In this document: piece after piece, positions 12,361 to 24,060 of the stretch | How positions within the stretch are numbered: position 1 is the stretch's first letter | Layout of the letters: each line of letters begins with the position of its first letter | DNA from: Flabesymbios commensalis | Taxonomy: Eukaryota > Annelida > Polychaeta > Terebellida > Flabelligeridae | DNA: 64,000 bases | Direction of reading: 5' to 3' | Assembly: GCA_964017125.1 (NCBI GenBank) | Contig: OZ024908.1 | Coordinates: 77,952,844-78,016,843, forward strand | The notes under the pieces: model-generated | Database searches by the model: none | Told to the model about the DNA's origin: nothing | The model's input: only the letters and a program-made list of their open reading frames with translations | Program-made: the position numbers and the translations under genes

Positions 12361-13219
12361 TTAAAGGCCCATACTCAGGCAAATGACATGTTTTTGTTTT
12401 AGCTCTGTTATATCTTTCTGAGTGTTTGTATGAGTGAAGGCAACATTCCGATAGATTACAACATCCGTTGGCAACGTAATCAGGTTTCGAAAAAGACAAA
12501 GTATGCCAAAATGTCCGTTGTCGGTCATTACATTTTTGTCTTTGTGATCCACCCGTTTTTTAATTCGGTTGCCAAGTTTGAGAGAAAATTAACATTAAGT
12601 CACTGCTTTGATTATTTATTCCTAAAGATAGTTTTTTAATAATTTACTAGCCGTAATCTATGACAAAACGTTCTTAACTCGTATTAGGATAAGTATGTAA
12701 GGTCTCAGATGTATCACATCGTAAAAGACGTTACTAGTTTAATTACAATGTCATCAAAAAACCACTGCTTAACGGTGCTTTCCCAACGGGCCTCACATTT
12801 CCAAACACGAAGGCTCAACACATCTAAACTCGGTCAATTGACATGTTTTACATCTTCGCGGGACATCGTGAACTTCACCAAAATACACAGGTAATATTCA
12901 TGGGATATTCGTCGCTAGTGATATGATAAAAAGTAACGGATTTTCCTCAGTGTTGACCTTTTCAAAGAAAAAACAAATCAACATCGTCTCTTCGTCTAGA
13001 TCCTCGGCAGGCAAGTTTTATGCTCAATCGCAATCGAATTAGTGGGATGGTTGTCCCAAATTGTATGAGCATTCCGAAATACACACTTACCTGGCACATA
13101 TCTCTTTAAAATGGAGGATGGAGAAACATAAAATAGATTTACGAAGATATAAGCCTAAATAACACAATTTTAAACTTTGAAATGTTTTACGTTTAAGGCA
13201 ATTGGGAATGGGCCTTTAA
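12361..13219. mobile_element. 851-bp TTAA-flanked element with AGGCCCAT termini
   Basis: TTAA at 12361-12364 and 13216-13219 flanks a segment that starts AGGCCCAT and ends ATGGGCCT, a perfect 8-bp inverted terminus. The interior is AT-rich, has no transposase, and holds only short open frames (about 60-70 codons). TTAA duplication is the mark of piggyBac and Kolobok transposons, so this is probably a non-autonomous derivative of one of those. Confidence 0.6.
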
Positions 13220-13740
13220 ATACCGTCAAACCAGCGCCAGACTAATGCTATACCCTGCGCACAGCACACGCTCAGTATTCGTTGTATTTTCGTCGTCTTA
13301 CGTCTTTCTCAGTCACATATAGACTATGCACAATCAATGTATTTAAATATTTGTCGTTGTGAGTGAAATGTTTTTGTCAGATGCATGTGCTTTAATGTGA
13401 ACATTCAGCTGAGAATGACAACACCAGTGTACACCTAGCGTGTTTCGAACGCACGTCCAGCGAACACAAATCATATGCGTTATGAATTAGCGCATCCTGC
13501 TTGCATCTCGCTGTATATTCGTTGATGCATATACCTGATTTATATACCACATGCCAATGATTCGTTCTCAATTCGCTAGCTTCTTTATGCCGAGCAAGAT
13601 ACATATTGATTTGGGGTTTTTCAATGCGTGGTTTATTCGTCTTGTATATATGTGTCTGATGTAAGTACAATGCTATCCTAGTTGCTATGTTTTTGTTGAT
13701 GGTGTCAGTTATCCACATGGCCATGTTCAGTTTGTTTGTA
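13220..13740. other. No recognisable gene
   Basis: An open frame of 110 codons on the minus strand (13392-13724) has no domain I recognise and no support from codon pattern or neighbours. I treat it as chance. Confidence 0.4.
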
Positions 13741-14449
13741 CATTATTAGGACCGGCCGGAGGGCGGCACTATTAAGTTTTTTTTGCCTGAGTTTGTGTCC
13801 TATTTAGGGGAAAGAGGGGTGCAGTGTGTGAGAAACGGTTGATATTACTGTACACCAGTCCTTGTGAACATGTCCAATACGTTTCAGTTCCTTAGGTTAC
13901 GTACTTTTGTCTTTAACAAGTGTTCAGAAATAAAAATATTCACGATTATACTTGTGGATAAGTCTATAATAAAAGCTCAAAGGGTTTTGGTTGGATTAAC
14001 ATTATTTCATAATTTGGTCAATGTATCTGGGTAGTGGCCTTTCTGACCACGGGGATAAAATTGTCACCCCTAGCTAGAGGAGCGCGCAGCGCGAGGGCTG
14101 ACGCGAGATTATGCACTAGTTCTGGTATAAACCTTATAGTGCCTCTCTCCTTTCACCTGGTGAGGTAGGTGATTGTACAAAGCATTGGCAAGAAGTCCAG
14201 GAGACAAGGAACCAGGGCAGGGCTGCTGAACCATAAAGAAACAGCCGTTTGAGCGACCAGCGACCAGAGTAAGGGCAAGGACCCTTTTGAGATGTGCTCT
14301 GCTTTCTGAGCAGTGTGTTTGAAACCACCATCATGAACCGTCATCGTTAGCTAACCATCCGTGTCCGCCGTGCCATCACCCAAGCTAGCAATGTAATGAT
14401 AAAGAGCTCATTGCTTAAGGCCAGAATCCGCCTCCTTCAGTGCTATGAT

Positions 14450-14700
14450 TGAAAGCCCACTGCCTCATGTGTCTCACAAAACAGCTCCTTTCAGAGCCCC
14501 TGTTCTCTGTGGGAACAGAAGTTCAGGAGTTCAACCGATATCCGTCGACCGTCAACCGTGTTCTTGTCTCATGCAGTGGAGTGATAGTGAACTCACTGCT
14601 TTTGGTATGTCACACAGAACGGCGCCCCCAGAGCCCCTGTTCTATGTGGGAACAGGAGCTCAACCGTTATCCATCAACCGTCAGCCGTGTTTAAGCGTCA
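14450..14700. repeat. Tandem duplication of about 140 bp in the LINE 3' UTR
   Basis: CAGAGCCCCTGTTCT(C/A)TGTGGG followed by AACCGATATCC or AACCGTTATCC and CCGTCAACCGTG or CCGTCAGCCGTG occurs twice, about 140 bp apart. It lies wholly inside the LINE insert, so it is probably part of that LINE family's 3' UTR. Confidence 0.6.
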
Positions 14701-15056
14701 GCCTGGATTGCAGCCAGCAATTGATCCAGAATTGTATTAGAGCCTGATCGTTTTCGAACGATCTCATGATTCAACACCAGATCCTTGAAACACTGTGTGT
14801 TTTCAAGTGATCTAAATGTTTTAACCGCCAGTGCCGTCATCCTAGTTTTGATCATAGGGACATTAGTGAGGTCATACAGATCTATTGTTCTCATTCTGTC
14901 CAGGTGGGTTACACCAAGTGCTAGTCTCAGGTACTTGTTTTGAAAGATCTGCATTTCCTTCACTTGTGATTCCCTTAAAGCTCCAGTTATCAGTGAACCA
15001 TATTCAAGGAGAGGGTGTATAAAGCACTTGTAGGCTTTTAAGATGGTATATGGTCT
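14691..15056 (-). pseudogene. LINE reverse transcriptase, C-terminal part
   Basis: The frame reads through KAYKCFIHPLLEYGSLITG, the conserved post-catalytic segment usually seen as IRPxLEYGSPVWG in non-LTR reverse transcriptases. It continues into KEMQIFQNKYLRLALGV, the usual 'xIQNKALRxIxG' helix. The conserved frame starts before the first possible start codon because the gene is cut off at its 5' side by truncation of the element. The frame is open to a stop at 14691. The catalytic FADD region is absent. Jockey- or CR1-like ancestry is likely, and no function is retained. Confidence 0.75.
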
Positions 15057-15603
15057 GGCGCCCTTGTCACCCCTATAGCAATTGCCGTATATTTATACAG
15101 AATGCTGGGTTGTTGTTGGGCCATCGTCAGACACATTGAAGCAACATTGGTTAGCCGTCCAGTGATTGCTGTAGACGCTGGTGTAGACGCTGGTGTAGAT
15201 GAACCGTGATTGCCATGGGTCAGTGTTGGAGTGGTGTTGCGTCGTACACAATTGACCGGCAATGAACCAGCAATGGGCTGCGACTCTGGCCCACCATTAA
15301 ACAGAAATTGGGTGGGTAGGCCTGGATCGTGTGCATCTTAAGAGACACGCGCAGCACGATTCACTGGCAAATATCGAACACATGTTGGCCAGAACAGGCG
15401 ATGGTGGTGGAATGTATAAATGTTGAAGATATATATTTTAACTGCTCTCCTTGGTCATTTCCTCAATTTTATCCTGGACATTTAGGATTCTTACCCATGA
15501 GGAGGACCAATACAGTAATCTTTACAAAAGATATAAGCCGAATTTTTGTATATATAGCACTCATACAGCCTACAGCCGGGCCTCGGAGTTCGGGAACTCC
15601 TTT

Positions 15604-16436
15604 TCTAGTTTTTCTTTTAATTTATTTTGTTCGCAAAAAAATAATTTTACATTGTTTTATTAGAATTCCAGAATCAAATAAGACAAATCTGCACCTGAAG
15701 TGTTTTTTTGCGGATATATTCGGGTAATCTATCATGTGGCGCACTGTGAGCTGAGGTGATCACGTTTCCCGGCCGCGTGTGGCCTCACTGCTACATCTAT
15801 TACTCTCATATTCACACTACTAGCATTCATTTATCAAACGTGACAATCATCAAATGAGGAAAAATGTCACCTAACCAATAAACATGATAAACAAGCACTG
15901 GCTGAACAAGTAGATAGACAGATATATAGATGGACAGACACACCTGTAGACTGATTCAGTTAATTTCACCAAGTATACAATGCAATATACCATATGCGTG
16001 CGACCTAGGGCGACTCATTTTAAGATTTAAAAATGGCCGGGCCTATTTGCCCCGTCACGGGGCATACATGGCAAGAAAAGTGCGTTGGATAAATGTTAAA
16101 TGCTCTACCATGTCCCGTGACGGAGCGTGGAACCGCTGATTTTGTGCCTTCGATACACCGCGGCGGACGAAATATAGGAAAATTAGAGTTGTACAGTACG
16201 CTGCGGTGTATGCAAGGTGTCCTTGGGCACCCCGTGAATAATGTAACGAGGTTTCTTATTGGTTGTCAAAAGAAGCATTACATTGGGTCCATTCGACTAG
16301 CACAATAAATATGTTCGCATTTCTAATTTTTCAAAAGCAACTACATCGATGAGTGGAGTATGTTCCATCTAGCACTCCGGGGCCAGGTGACGTTGAGAGC
16401 ATTTATTGTACTAGTATCACCTAATCCGTGACAGAT
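15604..16436. other. No gene; CCCCGTCACGGGG palindromes
   Basis: The words CCCCGTCACGGGG (near 16050) and CCCGTGACGG (near 16112) lie about 60 bp apart. A related CCCCGTGACGGGG occurs at 23690. They may belong to a decayed hairpin element. No open frame shows a domain. Confidence 0.35.
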
Positions 16437-18410
16437 ATGCCCAGTGTGCAGCGAGCCTTTAATCCCTTCCAAGGATGAGGTTTAGCGAGTGTGCAGTGGG
16501 CCCCTCATTCCTCCTGAGAGATGAGGTTTACCCAGTGTGCAGCGAGCCCCTCATCACTCTTAAGAATGAGGTTTAGCCAGTGTGCAGTGAGCCCATCATC
16601 CCTCCTGAGAGATGAGGTTTATTTACCTAGTGTGTAGTGGGCCCCTCATCCCTCGTTTACCCAGTGTGCAGTGAGCCCAATATCCCCGACACTGCCTGAG
16701 AGATTAGGTTTACCCAGTGTGCAACCAGCCCCTCATCCATCCATAGGATCAGGTTTAGCCAGTGTGCAGTGGGCCCCTCATCCCTCCTAAGAGATGAGGT
16801 GTACAGTGGGCCCTCATCCCCGACTGAACCTGAAAGATGAAGTTTACCTAGTGTGCAACCAACCCCTTATCCCTGAGAGATGAAGTCTACCAGTGTGCAA
16901 CCAGCCCCTCATCCCTCCTGAGAGATGAGGTTTATCCAGTGTGCAACCAGCCCCTCATCCCTCCTGAGAGACGAAGTGTACCCAGTGTGCAGCCAGCCCC
17001 TCATCCCCGTGAGATGAAGTTTACAAGTGTGCAACCAATCCCCGCATTCCTCCCAAGAATGAGGTTTACCTACTGTGCAGTGGGCTCCTCATCCCTTCTG
17101 ATAGATAAGGGTTTAACCAGTGCGCAGCGAGCTCCTCATACCTCCTAAGGATGAGGTTTGGCCAGTGTACAGTGGGCCCCTCGTCCCTCCTGAAAAATGA
17201 GGTTTACCAAGTGTGCGATGGGTCCCTCATCCCTCCTGAGAAATGAGGTTTACCTAGTGTGCAGTGGGCCTCGCATACCTCCTGAGAGATGAGGTTTATC
17301 GATTGTGCGGTGAGCCCCTCATCCCTGACTCTGCCTGATATATGAGGTTTATCCAGTGTGCAGTGGGCCCCTCATTCCTGACTCTGCCTCAAAGATGAGG
17401 TTTACCGAATAACCCAGTGTGCAGTGGGCCCTTCATCGCTAACTTGGCCTGAAAGATGAGGTTTACCCAGTGTGCAACTAGCCCTTCATACCTCCTGAGA
17501 GACGAGGTTTACCTGGTGTGCAGTGGGCCCCTCATCCCTCTTAAGAGATTGGGTTTACCTAGTGTGCAGTGAGCCCCTCATCCCTAACACTGCCTGAGAG
17601 ATGAGGTTTACCCAGTGTGCAACCAGTCCCTCGTCAATCCTAAGGATGAGGTTTAGCCAGTGTGCCTCTCATCCCTCCAAAAAGATAAGGTGTATATATA
17701 GTGTGCAGTGGCCCCTAATCCCTGACCGAACCTGAAAAATGAGGTTTACCCAGTGTGCAACCAGCCTTTCATCCCTCCTGAGAGATGAGGTTTATCTGGT
17801 GTGCAGTGGGCCCCTCATCCCTCGTAAGAGATTAGGTTTACCTAGTGTGCAGTGGGCCCCTCATCTCTCCTGAGAGAGGAGGTTCATCGATTGTGCAGTG
17901 AGCCCCTCATCCCTGACTGTGCCTGATGGATAAGGTTTACCTAGTGTCCAGTGGGCCCCTCATCATTCCTGAGAGATGAGGTTTACCCAGTGTGCAGTGA
18001 GCCCCTCATCCCTAACACTGCCTGAGAGATGAGGTTTACCCAGTGTACAGTGGGCCCCTCATCCCTGACTGACCCTGTAAGAGGAGGTTTATCCAGTGTG
18101 CAACCAGCCTCTCATCCATACTAAGGATGAGGTTTAGCCAGTGTGCAGTGGGCCCCTCATCCCTCCTAACAGATGAGGTTTACCTAGAGTGCAGTGGGTC
18201 CCTCATCCCTTCTGAGAGATATTGGTTTGTCAGTGTGCAGCGAGCTCTCATCCGTCCTGAAGATGAGGTTTAGCCGGAAGTGTGCAGTGGGCCCCTCATC
18301 CATAACTGGGCCTGAAAGATGAGGTTCACCCAGTGTGTAGCGAGCCTTTCACTCTCTCCGGGTGAAGTTCACACAGTATGTAGTGAGCCCCTCATCCCCA
18401 AGAGATGACA
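16437..18410 (+). repeat. 46-bp minisatellite, left arm of an inverted array pair
   Basis: The unit of about 46 bp carries GATGAGGTTTACCCAGTG, TGCAGTGGGCCCCTCATCCC and TCCTGAGA. Variants have AACCAGCCCC in place of AGTGGGCCCC. There are about 40 units with many indels, so it is older than the 51-bp array. The same unit in reverse orientation forms 19478-19935. Confidence 0.9.
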
Positions 18411-18414
18411 TTAT

Positions 18415-19262
18415 AAGATTTTTCTTATATTAACATTCTGATGCCTAGAATATCACATATCTTATGTATTAGCACTCTCCATTCAAGAGTATCACATGTA
18501 TTAACTCTCTGGGGTCTAGAGTATGTCTCATGTATTAGCCCTCTGTGGACTAGACTACCATATTTTCTCTATGTTAACCTTCTGATGCCTAACATAGGCC
18601 TATCATATGTCTTATTTAATCAGCCGCTGTGGACTAGAGTATCACACGTAATAACCCTTTGTGGTCTAGAGTATCACGTTTCTAATGTGTTAACCCTCTG
18701 TGGACTACACTATCATGTTTATCTTATTTTAACCTACTGATGCCTAGAGCATCATAAATGTTATTTATCAACCTTCTATAGACTAGAGTTTGACATGTAT
18801 TGACCCTCTGAGGCTCAGAGAGTAGATAGTATCACGTCTCTCTAATATTAACCCTATGTGACTAGACTATTATATTTCTTCTATATCAACCTTTTAATGT
18901 CTGGAGTATCACATTTCTTATTTATCTACCATCTGTTGACTAGAATATCGCAAGTATTAACCTTCTGTGGTCTAGAGTATCACGTTTCTAATATATTCAC
19001 CCTTGTTGACTACACTAACATGTTTATCTTGTTTTACCCTACTGATGCCTAGATCATCACATATGTTATTTATTAACCCTCTATAGGGTGGAGTATTACG
19101 TGTATTAACCCTCTGAGTTCCAGAGAGTCGATAGTATCACGTGTCTAAAATATTAACCTTCTGTGAACTAAAGTATCATATTTCTCCTATATTAACCTTC
19201 TGATGCCTAGAATCATATGTCTCATTTTATAATCTTCTGGTGGCTAGAGTATGAAATTGCTC
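18415..19262 (+). repeat. Minisatellite of about 36-40 bp between the two inverted arms
   Basis: The unit carries TATTAACCCTCTGTGG and CTAGAGTATCACAT with variable spacing. A variant reads CTTCTGATGCCTAGA. About 22 units, all in one orientation, occupy the centre between the 46-bp arrays. Confidence 0.85.
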
Positions 19263-19477
19263 CCCTATTAACCATGTTGACCATCTGGTGCTACACTGGC
19301 ATGTGTATGATATATTTTCTTCTGTAGCTAAACCCTGCAAATGCTACAAATTGAAATATATTTAAGACAGATGAATTTTCAAAGCAGACATTTACGAAAC
19401 TTAGGCCTAACGTTATCTAGGCTAGAAAAGCTAGGTGGATGAATGGGAGGTAGAGAGAAAATTAGCAAAATCATTTC

Positions 19478-19935
19478 TCAGGGGGTATGAGGGGTCAACT
19501 CCACGCTAGTACTGGTAAACCTTATCTCTCGGAACGGATGAGGGGCCCACTGCACAGAAGGTAAACCTCATCTCTCAGGGGGGGAGGAGGGGAGGGAGAG
19601 GGCTAAACCTAATCCAGGGGCTGGTTGCACACTGTAAACTTCAACTCTCAGGGATGAAGGGGCCTACTGCACACCGGGTAAACATCATCTCTGAGGCAGT
19701 GTCAGGGATGAGTGTCCGACTGCACACTATGTAAACCTCATATATTAGGAGGGGTGAGGGGCCCATTTCACACTGGCTAAACCTCATCTTTATCCATCGT
19801 AATTAGGATGGATGAGGAGCTGGTTGCACATTGGGTAAACCTCATATTTTAGGCCCAGTTTGGGACGAGGGGCCCACTGCACACTGGGTAAACCTCATCT
19901 CTCAGGGAGGAGAAGACGGGGCTTGTTACACACTG
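19478..19935 (-). repeat. 46-bp minisatellite, inverted right arm
   Basis: The words GTAAACCTCATCTCTCAGG and GGGGCCCACTGCACACTGG are the reverse complement of the unit at 16437-18410. About ten units remain. Together with the left arm and the central array this makes a 3.5-kb structure that can fold back on itself. Confidence 0.85.
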
Positions 19936-22040
19936 AATTTGTTTATTTCGAATTATATATTAAATGCTTCTACACCAAGACGTGGGCCTGTGCTATAGCC
20001 CCGAGGGTCCGCATGACGAGTAACTATTGATGATCTCTCGATCGATGTACATTCCTGTCCACTCTTCTGATAATAACCAGGAATATGATAATTGAGTGTT
20101 TGTTATGTGGATATTACATGATAGTATCAAAACTAACCAATACAAAATGAGGTCAAGTATGTATGTAGGCCTATTAAATTATCTATCATATCCGATTATT
20201 ATTCAGTTTATTCAGTCCACTCACATGCCAGTTATGATTTAAAGTTGGTGGGTCGTTATACTTCACTGAATCAAAATATTTACGTTGCGATAGACCCACT
20301 ACTGTCGAAGTTGACCTTATTGCGCATGCCTGTCTTTGTATTAGGCGCCCTAAATGTTTACTCGGCGAATCACAACGACCCACCTACATTAATCCCTTAT
20401 CCGTCTCTTCCCAGCGAGCACGATAAGTAGATCTTTTAGCATCTGCAACGCCGACCACCCAATATAAAAGTAGGCGAGTTGTCACTATTTACTGAACACA
20501 TGTCGTAGGACCACCCCCATGCGCATTATGATTGCAAGGTTAGGGTCGTCAAGGTAAATATTATTGATAAGTGAGCGAAACTTCTCAGCTGGTTTAGTTT
20601 ATAGGCCTACTAGCTTTGACCTACTGTCTTCTAATTTTGGCCACTATACTGCTATGGTGGGGACGCTCGGAGCTTATATTTTACCGAAATACTTTCCCTA
20701 AATTATTCTTAACCCTTTCAGCGCGGGGACCGTCTCTAGACGTAAACGACACCCGCACTGAAGGAATTAGCAAATCGTAATGACCATAGGCCCATAACAT
20801 AGATATTCAAATGAAGTAGAAAGAGCTAACTAAGCTATTTGTAATGACTTCAAATTGGAACAACTCTTTGGTCTCCATGGTTGATACGCAAATATTTCAG
20901 CATTGTGTGTTAAGCCATCTAGACATTAATGAATTAATATTTATTTGGCCAACGCTCTAAGATATGTGGTCCATCAAAAGTGAATATTTTTAATCAGTTA
21001 GGTGAAACGTCTGACCTGCTTTCAACTAGGCAATGTTGATGGGTTGAATCAGATTTAAGTTCTATTGTATATTTTGTTTATACCACTCCATGACGATGAC
21101 TTATTCCTGAGGTCACATAGTGAGCGCACGATATTACTCAATAACTTCAATATGTTTCTAATTACTGTTATCATTATTACATTTAGCCATAAACAAAAAA
21201 AATACATAATTGTGAATTAATTTATAGTATTCGCCTCCTGTTTTATGAGTAGGCCCTTGGTTTATCCTCTTCCAGTCTGTGACGACTATTAGTTTCTGGG
21301 AGTAGTAGCAATCTGTTCAATTTGTCCTTGTATTAAGACTGATTAAGGCAAAGTGAACACTATTATCATCGGTTTGTTTAGATTAAGTTATTATCGCCTT
21401 TATCCAAGGTACCATTTATGCTTTACCAAAATTTTTTAAAATAGCATTATGTTTATACTTATCTATAATAATATTTGAGGAACTATAGAATGTATGGTGA
21501 AATTGTTTTTTCCAAAAAGTCAAAGATACATTTTGAACGCGTAATCCCAAGTACCGCTAGTCCGTATTACTCATGCTTTTGTATGTAGTCACTTACCTCG
21601 TATGGAGTACGAAATGAAAAGGTTTTGGTCATAGCGCAATTATTTTTAGTGATTGTCAATTAAAATGCTTGACAGGGATGCATTCGTTTTCGCCTCATAG
21701 CGAAACACATCTTATTTTCCTTTCAACAAGGGCTCATGGGCACATATTTTCTGTATTTTACTTCTGTGTACATATAATAGTATTCTATCGGGTGGGGAAA
21801 AGTGTAGGGGAGAGGGGTGGGCCTACTATCCTGTTTAAATTATAAAATGTAAGTATCATAATTTAGTGCTTTGTTTACAATTGCCCCGTAACTATATAAT
21901 GGTAGTTGTTATAGCTATAGAGAAAATAAATAATGTACAGACAAGAAGTAGGTAATCCTTTTGTGGATAACTTTTGTGTTACTCTGCGACCATGTGAACA
22001 CATTCAATTATAAAGTTATTGATGAGATAATTACGAATGT
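19936..22040. other. No recognisable gene; one TTAA element
   Basis: Low-complexity AT-rich sequence. Only the TTAA-flanked element at 20709-20913 is recognised. Open frames are 60-65 codons and carry no domain. Confidence 0.4.
20709..20913 (-). mobile_element. TTAA-flanked non-autonomous element, copy 2
   Basis: TTAA at 20709-20712 and 20910-20913 bounds about 197 bp. The left end reads CCCTTTCAGCGCGGGG, and the right end in reverse complement reads CACACAATGCTGAAATATTT. The body is the reverse complement of 277-520, sharing CTTCATTTGAATA and the GTATCAACCATG-type segment. A partial third copy (AACCCTTACAATGCTG) starts near 50214. Confidence 0.55.
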
Positions 22041-22422
22041 TGCAATTTAGTCCCAGAGCTAGGGGGGTTTTATTTGTGTTGAAAGCTATATTGTGTATTT
22101 GTCATTGATCAGACACAAAATATTTTACATCCATGTGAAAGCCTGTGTCATATGTGAGAATAATAAATAATTAAGAAATTGTTTAAATAGAAAATTACCA
22201 CAATTTTAGCAAACAATCACTTCATACGCAATATTTCAAATTGCGGTTTGCGATTTTGACGGTACTAGTGTTTAAAGGGTTTTTAATGTAATTTTGGACA
22301 GGATGATTTTTGTAAGACGCGCAGATTCGGATTCCTGAGAAAATTTCACTATAGGTGGAACTCTTAGATCGTATGGACCTTTCAACACAAATAAAACCCC
22401 CCTAGCTCTGGGACTAATTGCA
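22041..22422. mobile_element. 382-bp element with 44-bp terminal inverted repeats
   Basis: TGCAATTTAGTCCCAGAGCT and the following G-rich and TTTATTTGTGTTGAAAG segment (22041-22085) are matched in reverse complement at 22379-22422 with about one base of length difference. The interior is AT-rich and non-coding. This is the structure of a MITE. No clear target duplication could be separated from the inverted ends. Confidence 0.75.
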
Positions 22423-22494
22423 TTTATTAATTTTTAAACATGAAGAAAATCATATCACACATAAAATAATGTCGATCTTGTTTGTTTCTTATAC

Positions 22495-23050
22495 AGATAA
22501 AACAAAATTTTCTGCGGGTTAAATAAGTCGGTTGAAAAGTTTTAAAACTTATTTGCTTTTATTTGGGGTTAAATAGAAGGTTAAAATAGTTAAATAGCCC
22601 AGTATGTGATTTTCTGTGGGCTAAATAAGAAGGTTGGGTTCTAGCCCGGTGGATTTTGTGTGGATGAAATATAAAGGTTGAGATAGTTCTATATTACCCA
22701 GCTGCTTTTCTGTGGGTTAGATAAGAAGGCTGTAAACGTTTATAACCCAGATGTTTTGCTGTGGGCTAATTAAGAAGGTTGAAATAGGTATATAGTCTGG
22801 GTTCTTAAATGCGGGTTAAATTAGAAGGTTGGAATTGTTATTTAGCCCGGGTTGTTTGATGTGGAAATAGTTATTTAGCCTGGATGCTTTGTTGGGGGTT
22901 GAATAAGCAGGCCACATAGATTGACATAGTTATTTATTCCGGTTGATTTTATGTGGGTTGAAGACGAAGATTAAAAAAGCTCTATGACCTACTTGTGTTT
23001 ATGTAGGTTATATTATAAGAAGGCGTTCATTGTTATCTACCCCGGGTTGT
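22495..23050 (+). repeat. Degenerate minisatellite of about 50-60 bp
   Basis: TGTGGGTTAAATAAGAAGGT, then TGAAATAGTTATTTAGCCC and a T/G-rich end, recur about ten times with heavy divergence. Runs of 12 or more G follow at about 23077-23092. Confidence 0.7.
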
Positions 23051-23783
23051 TTTTCCGGATTTAAAAAAAAGGTGGGGGGGGGGGGGGCTTGGGGCCGGTC
23101 CTCAAGTTTTTTGTTGGTATATTTATGCCAATTTAGGTGGCTTTTTGAAATAATGTGGCGAAAAAAGCGGGGTCGTCCCCCTTCCCCTGCCCTGTATCTG
23201 CGGCCGGCATTCCCCGTCATTAAGTTGACTATAGGCCTATATTTACCTAATTTTGGTTTAATGTTGGCCCAGTCTTGTGGACGGTGGACCAACAGTAAGG
23301 TAACCTTGGGTGAATGTCTCAGATACTAAGCAATGTAAAATGCACATAGGGCGTCGTGATCAAACCTGTTGTGACTACTGTTTGTGTAGAAATTTAGCAT
23401 AAATCAAATGCGGCCACGGACGATAATACGTGTAGTTGTCAATTCACATATATTTGGTAGTAATCCAGCTTTCAGATCTATTGTAAATGTTGCAAGCGAT
23501 AATAGCTGTCAGGTGTCAGGGATATATTTACATTGTACAAGTTTATTTTCACTTTCATAAGGCCCTGGTGTAGGCTGTTCAGTTCCGTGAATGAGCGCCA
23601 AAAAACAAACATTGACAGCAGGGCATTGAAAGAACGATTTTGATTGGTTGTCATTGTCGGGTTAAATAAGGGGTTTAGTCTTCTTGCACACCCCGTGACG
23701 GGGTAAATTGACACTTCCTTTTAAAAATACGTCGCTACAATAGGAGCCGGCCTGCAATAATGTTGGGCATTTATTCACACAAA

Positions 23784-23784
23784 T

Positions 23785-23826
<42 letters not shown>
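23784..23826. repeat. TA microsatellite
   Basis: About 20 uninterrupted TA units. Confidence 0.95.
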
Positions 23827-23830
<4 letters not shown>

Positions 23831-23956
23831 ACACAATAAGCAGTAGCATATATAGAAATGTAAAATTTATACTATAACTCATCAGTATAAAATCTATCTA
23901 TAACTGTTATAGATATATTTCATATTAATAAAATGCACAAATATATATTTTTTGCT

Positions 23957-24060
23957 TAACCCAGCAAACACAAAACATTTTGTACAATGTTGGGTCAACG
24001 TCGAAGATGTCGGGCCGCCGTTCTACAAATGGTATACGATTTTTTGTGATTGCTGGGATG
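23957..24060. mobile_element. CCCAGCAAACAC hairpin element, copy
   Basis: The left end CCCAGCAAACACAAAAC is matched on the right by TTTTTTGTGATTGCTGGGA. Inside lie CAATGTTGGGTCAACGTCG and GTCGGGCCGCCGTTC, the remains of an inverted AACGTTGG core. It is about 100 bp and non-coding. Related copies are at 46711-46826 and 51028-51140. Confidence 0.65.

Larger units (their letters stand above)
14073..15063 (-). mobile_element. 5'-truncated LINE, 991 bp, with 12-bp target duplication
   Basis: The insert is bordered by TTGTCACCCCTA on both sides (14061-14072 and 15064-15075). The uninterrupted site is seen once in R1 copy 2 at about 35364. The coding strand is minus: the end of a reverse transcriptase ORF lies at the right and a long 3' UTR at the left. 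The element is truncated at its 5' end, the normal result of target-primed reverse transcription. There is no poly-A tail at the 3' end, which fits CR1/L2-like or related clades better than L1. Which clade is not settled. Confidence 0.85.
13741..15603 (+). repeat. Dispersed repeat R1, copy 1, split by a LINE insertion
   Basis: The two parts 13741-14072 and 15064-15603 together match 35009-35894 colinearly. Shared landmarks are CATTATTAGGACCGG at the left end, GTCCTATTTAGGGG, GGTAGTGGCCTTTCTGACCAC, GGCCCACCATT and CACTCATACAGCCTA at the right end. Without the insert the copy is about 870 bp. It has no coding sequence. The part near 15100-15290 holds short inverted words of the GTTGGGCCA type, so it may itself be composite. 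Confidence 0.8.

Noticed and set aside
13392-13724. 110-codon open frame as a host gene
   Set aside because: No recognised domain, no splice or promoter context, and the length is within chance for this composition.
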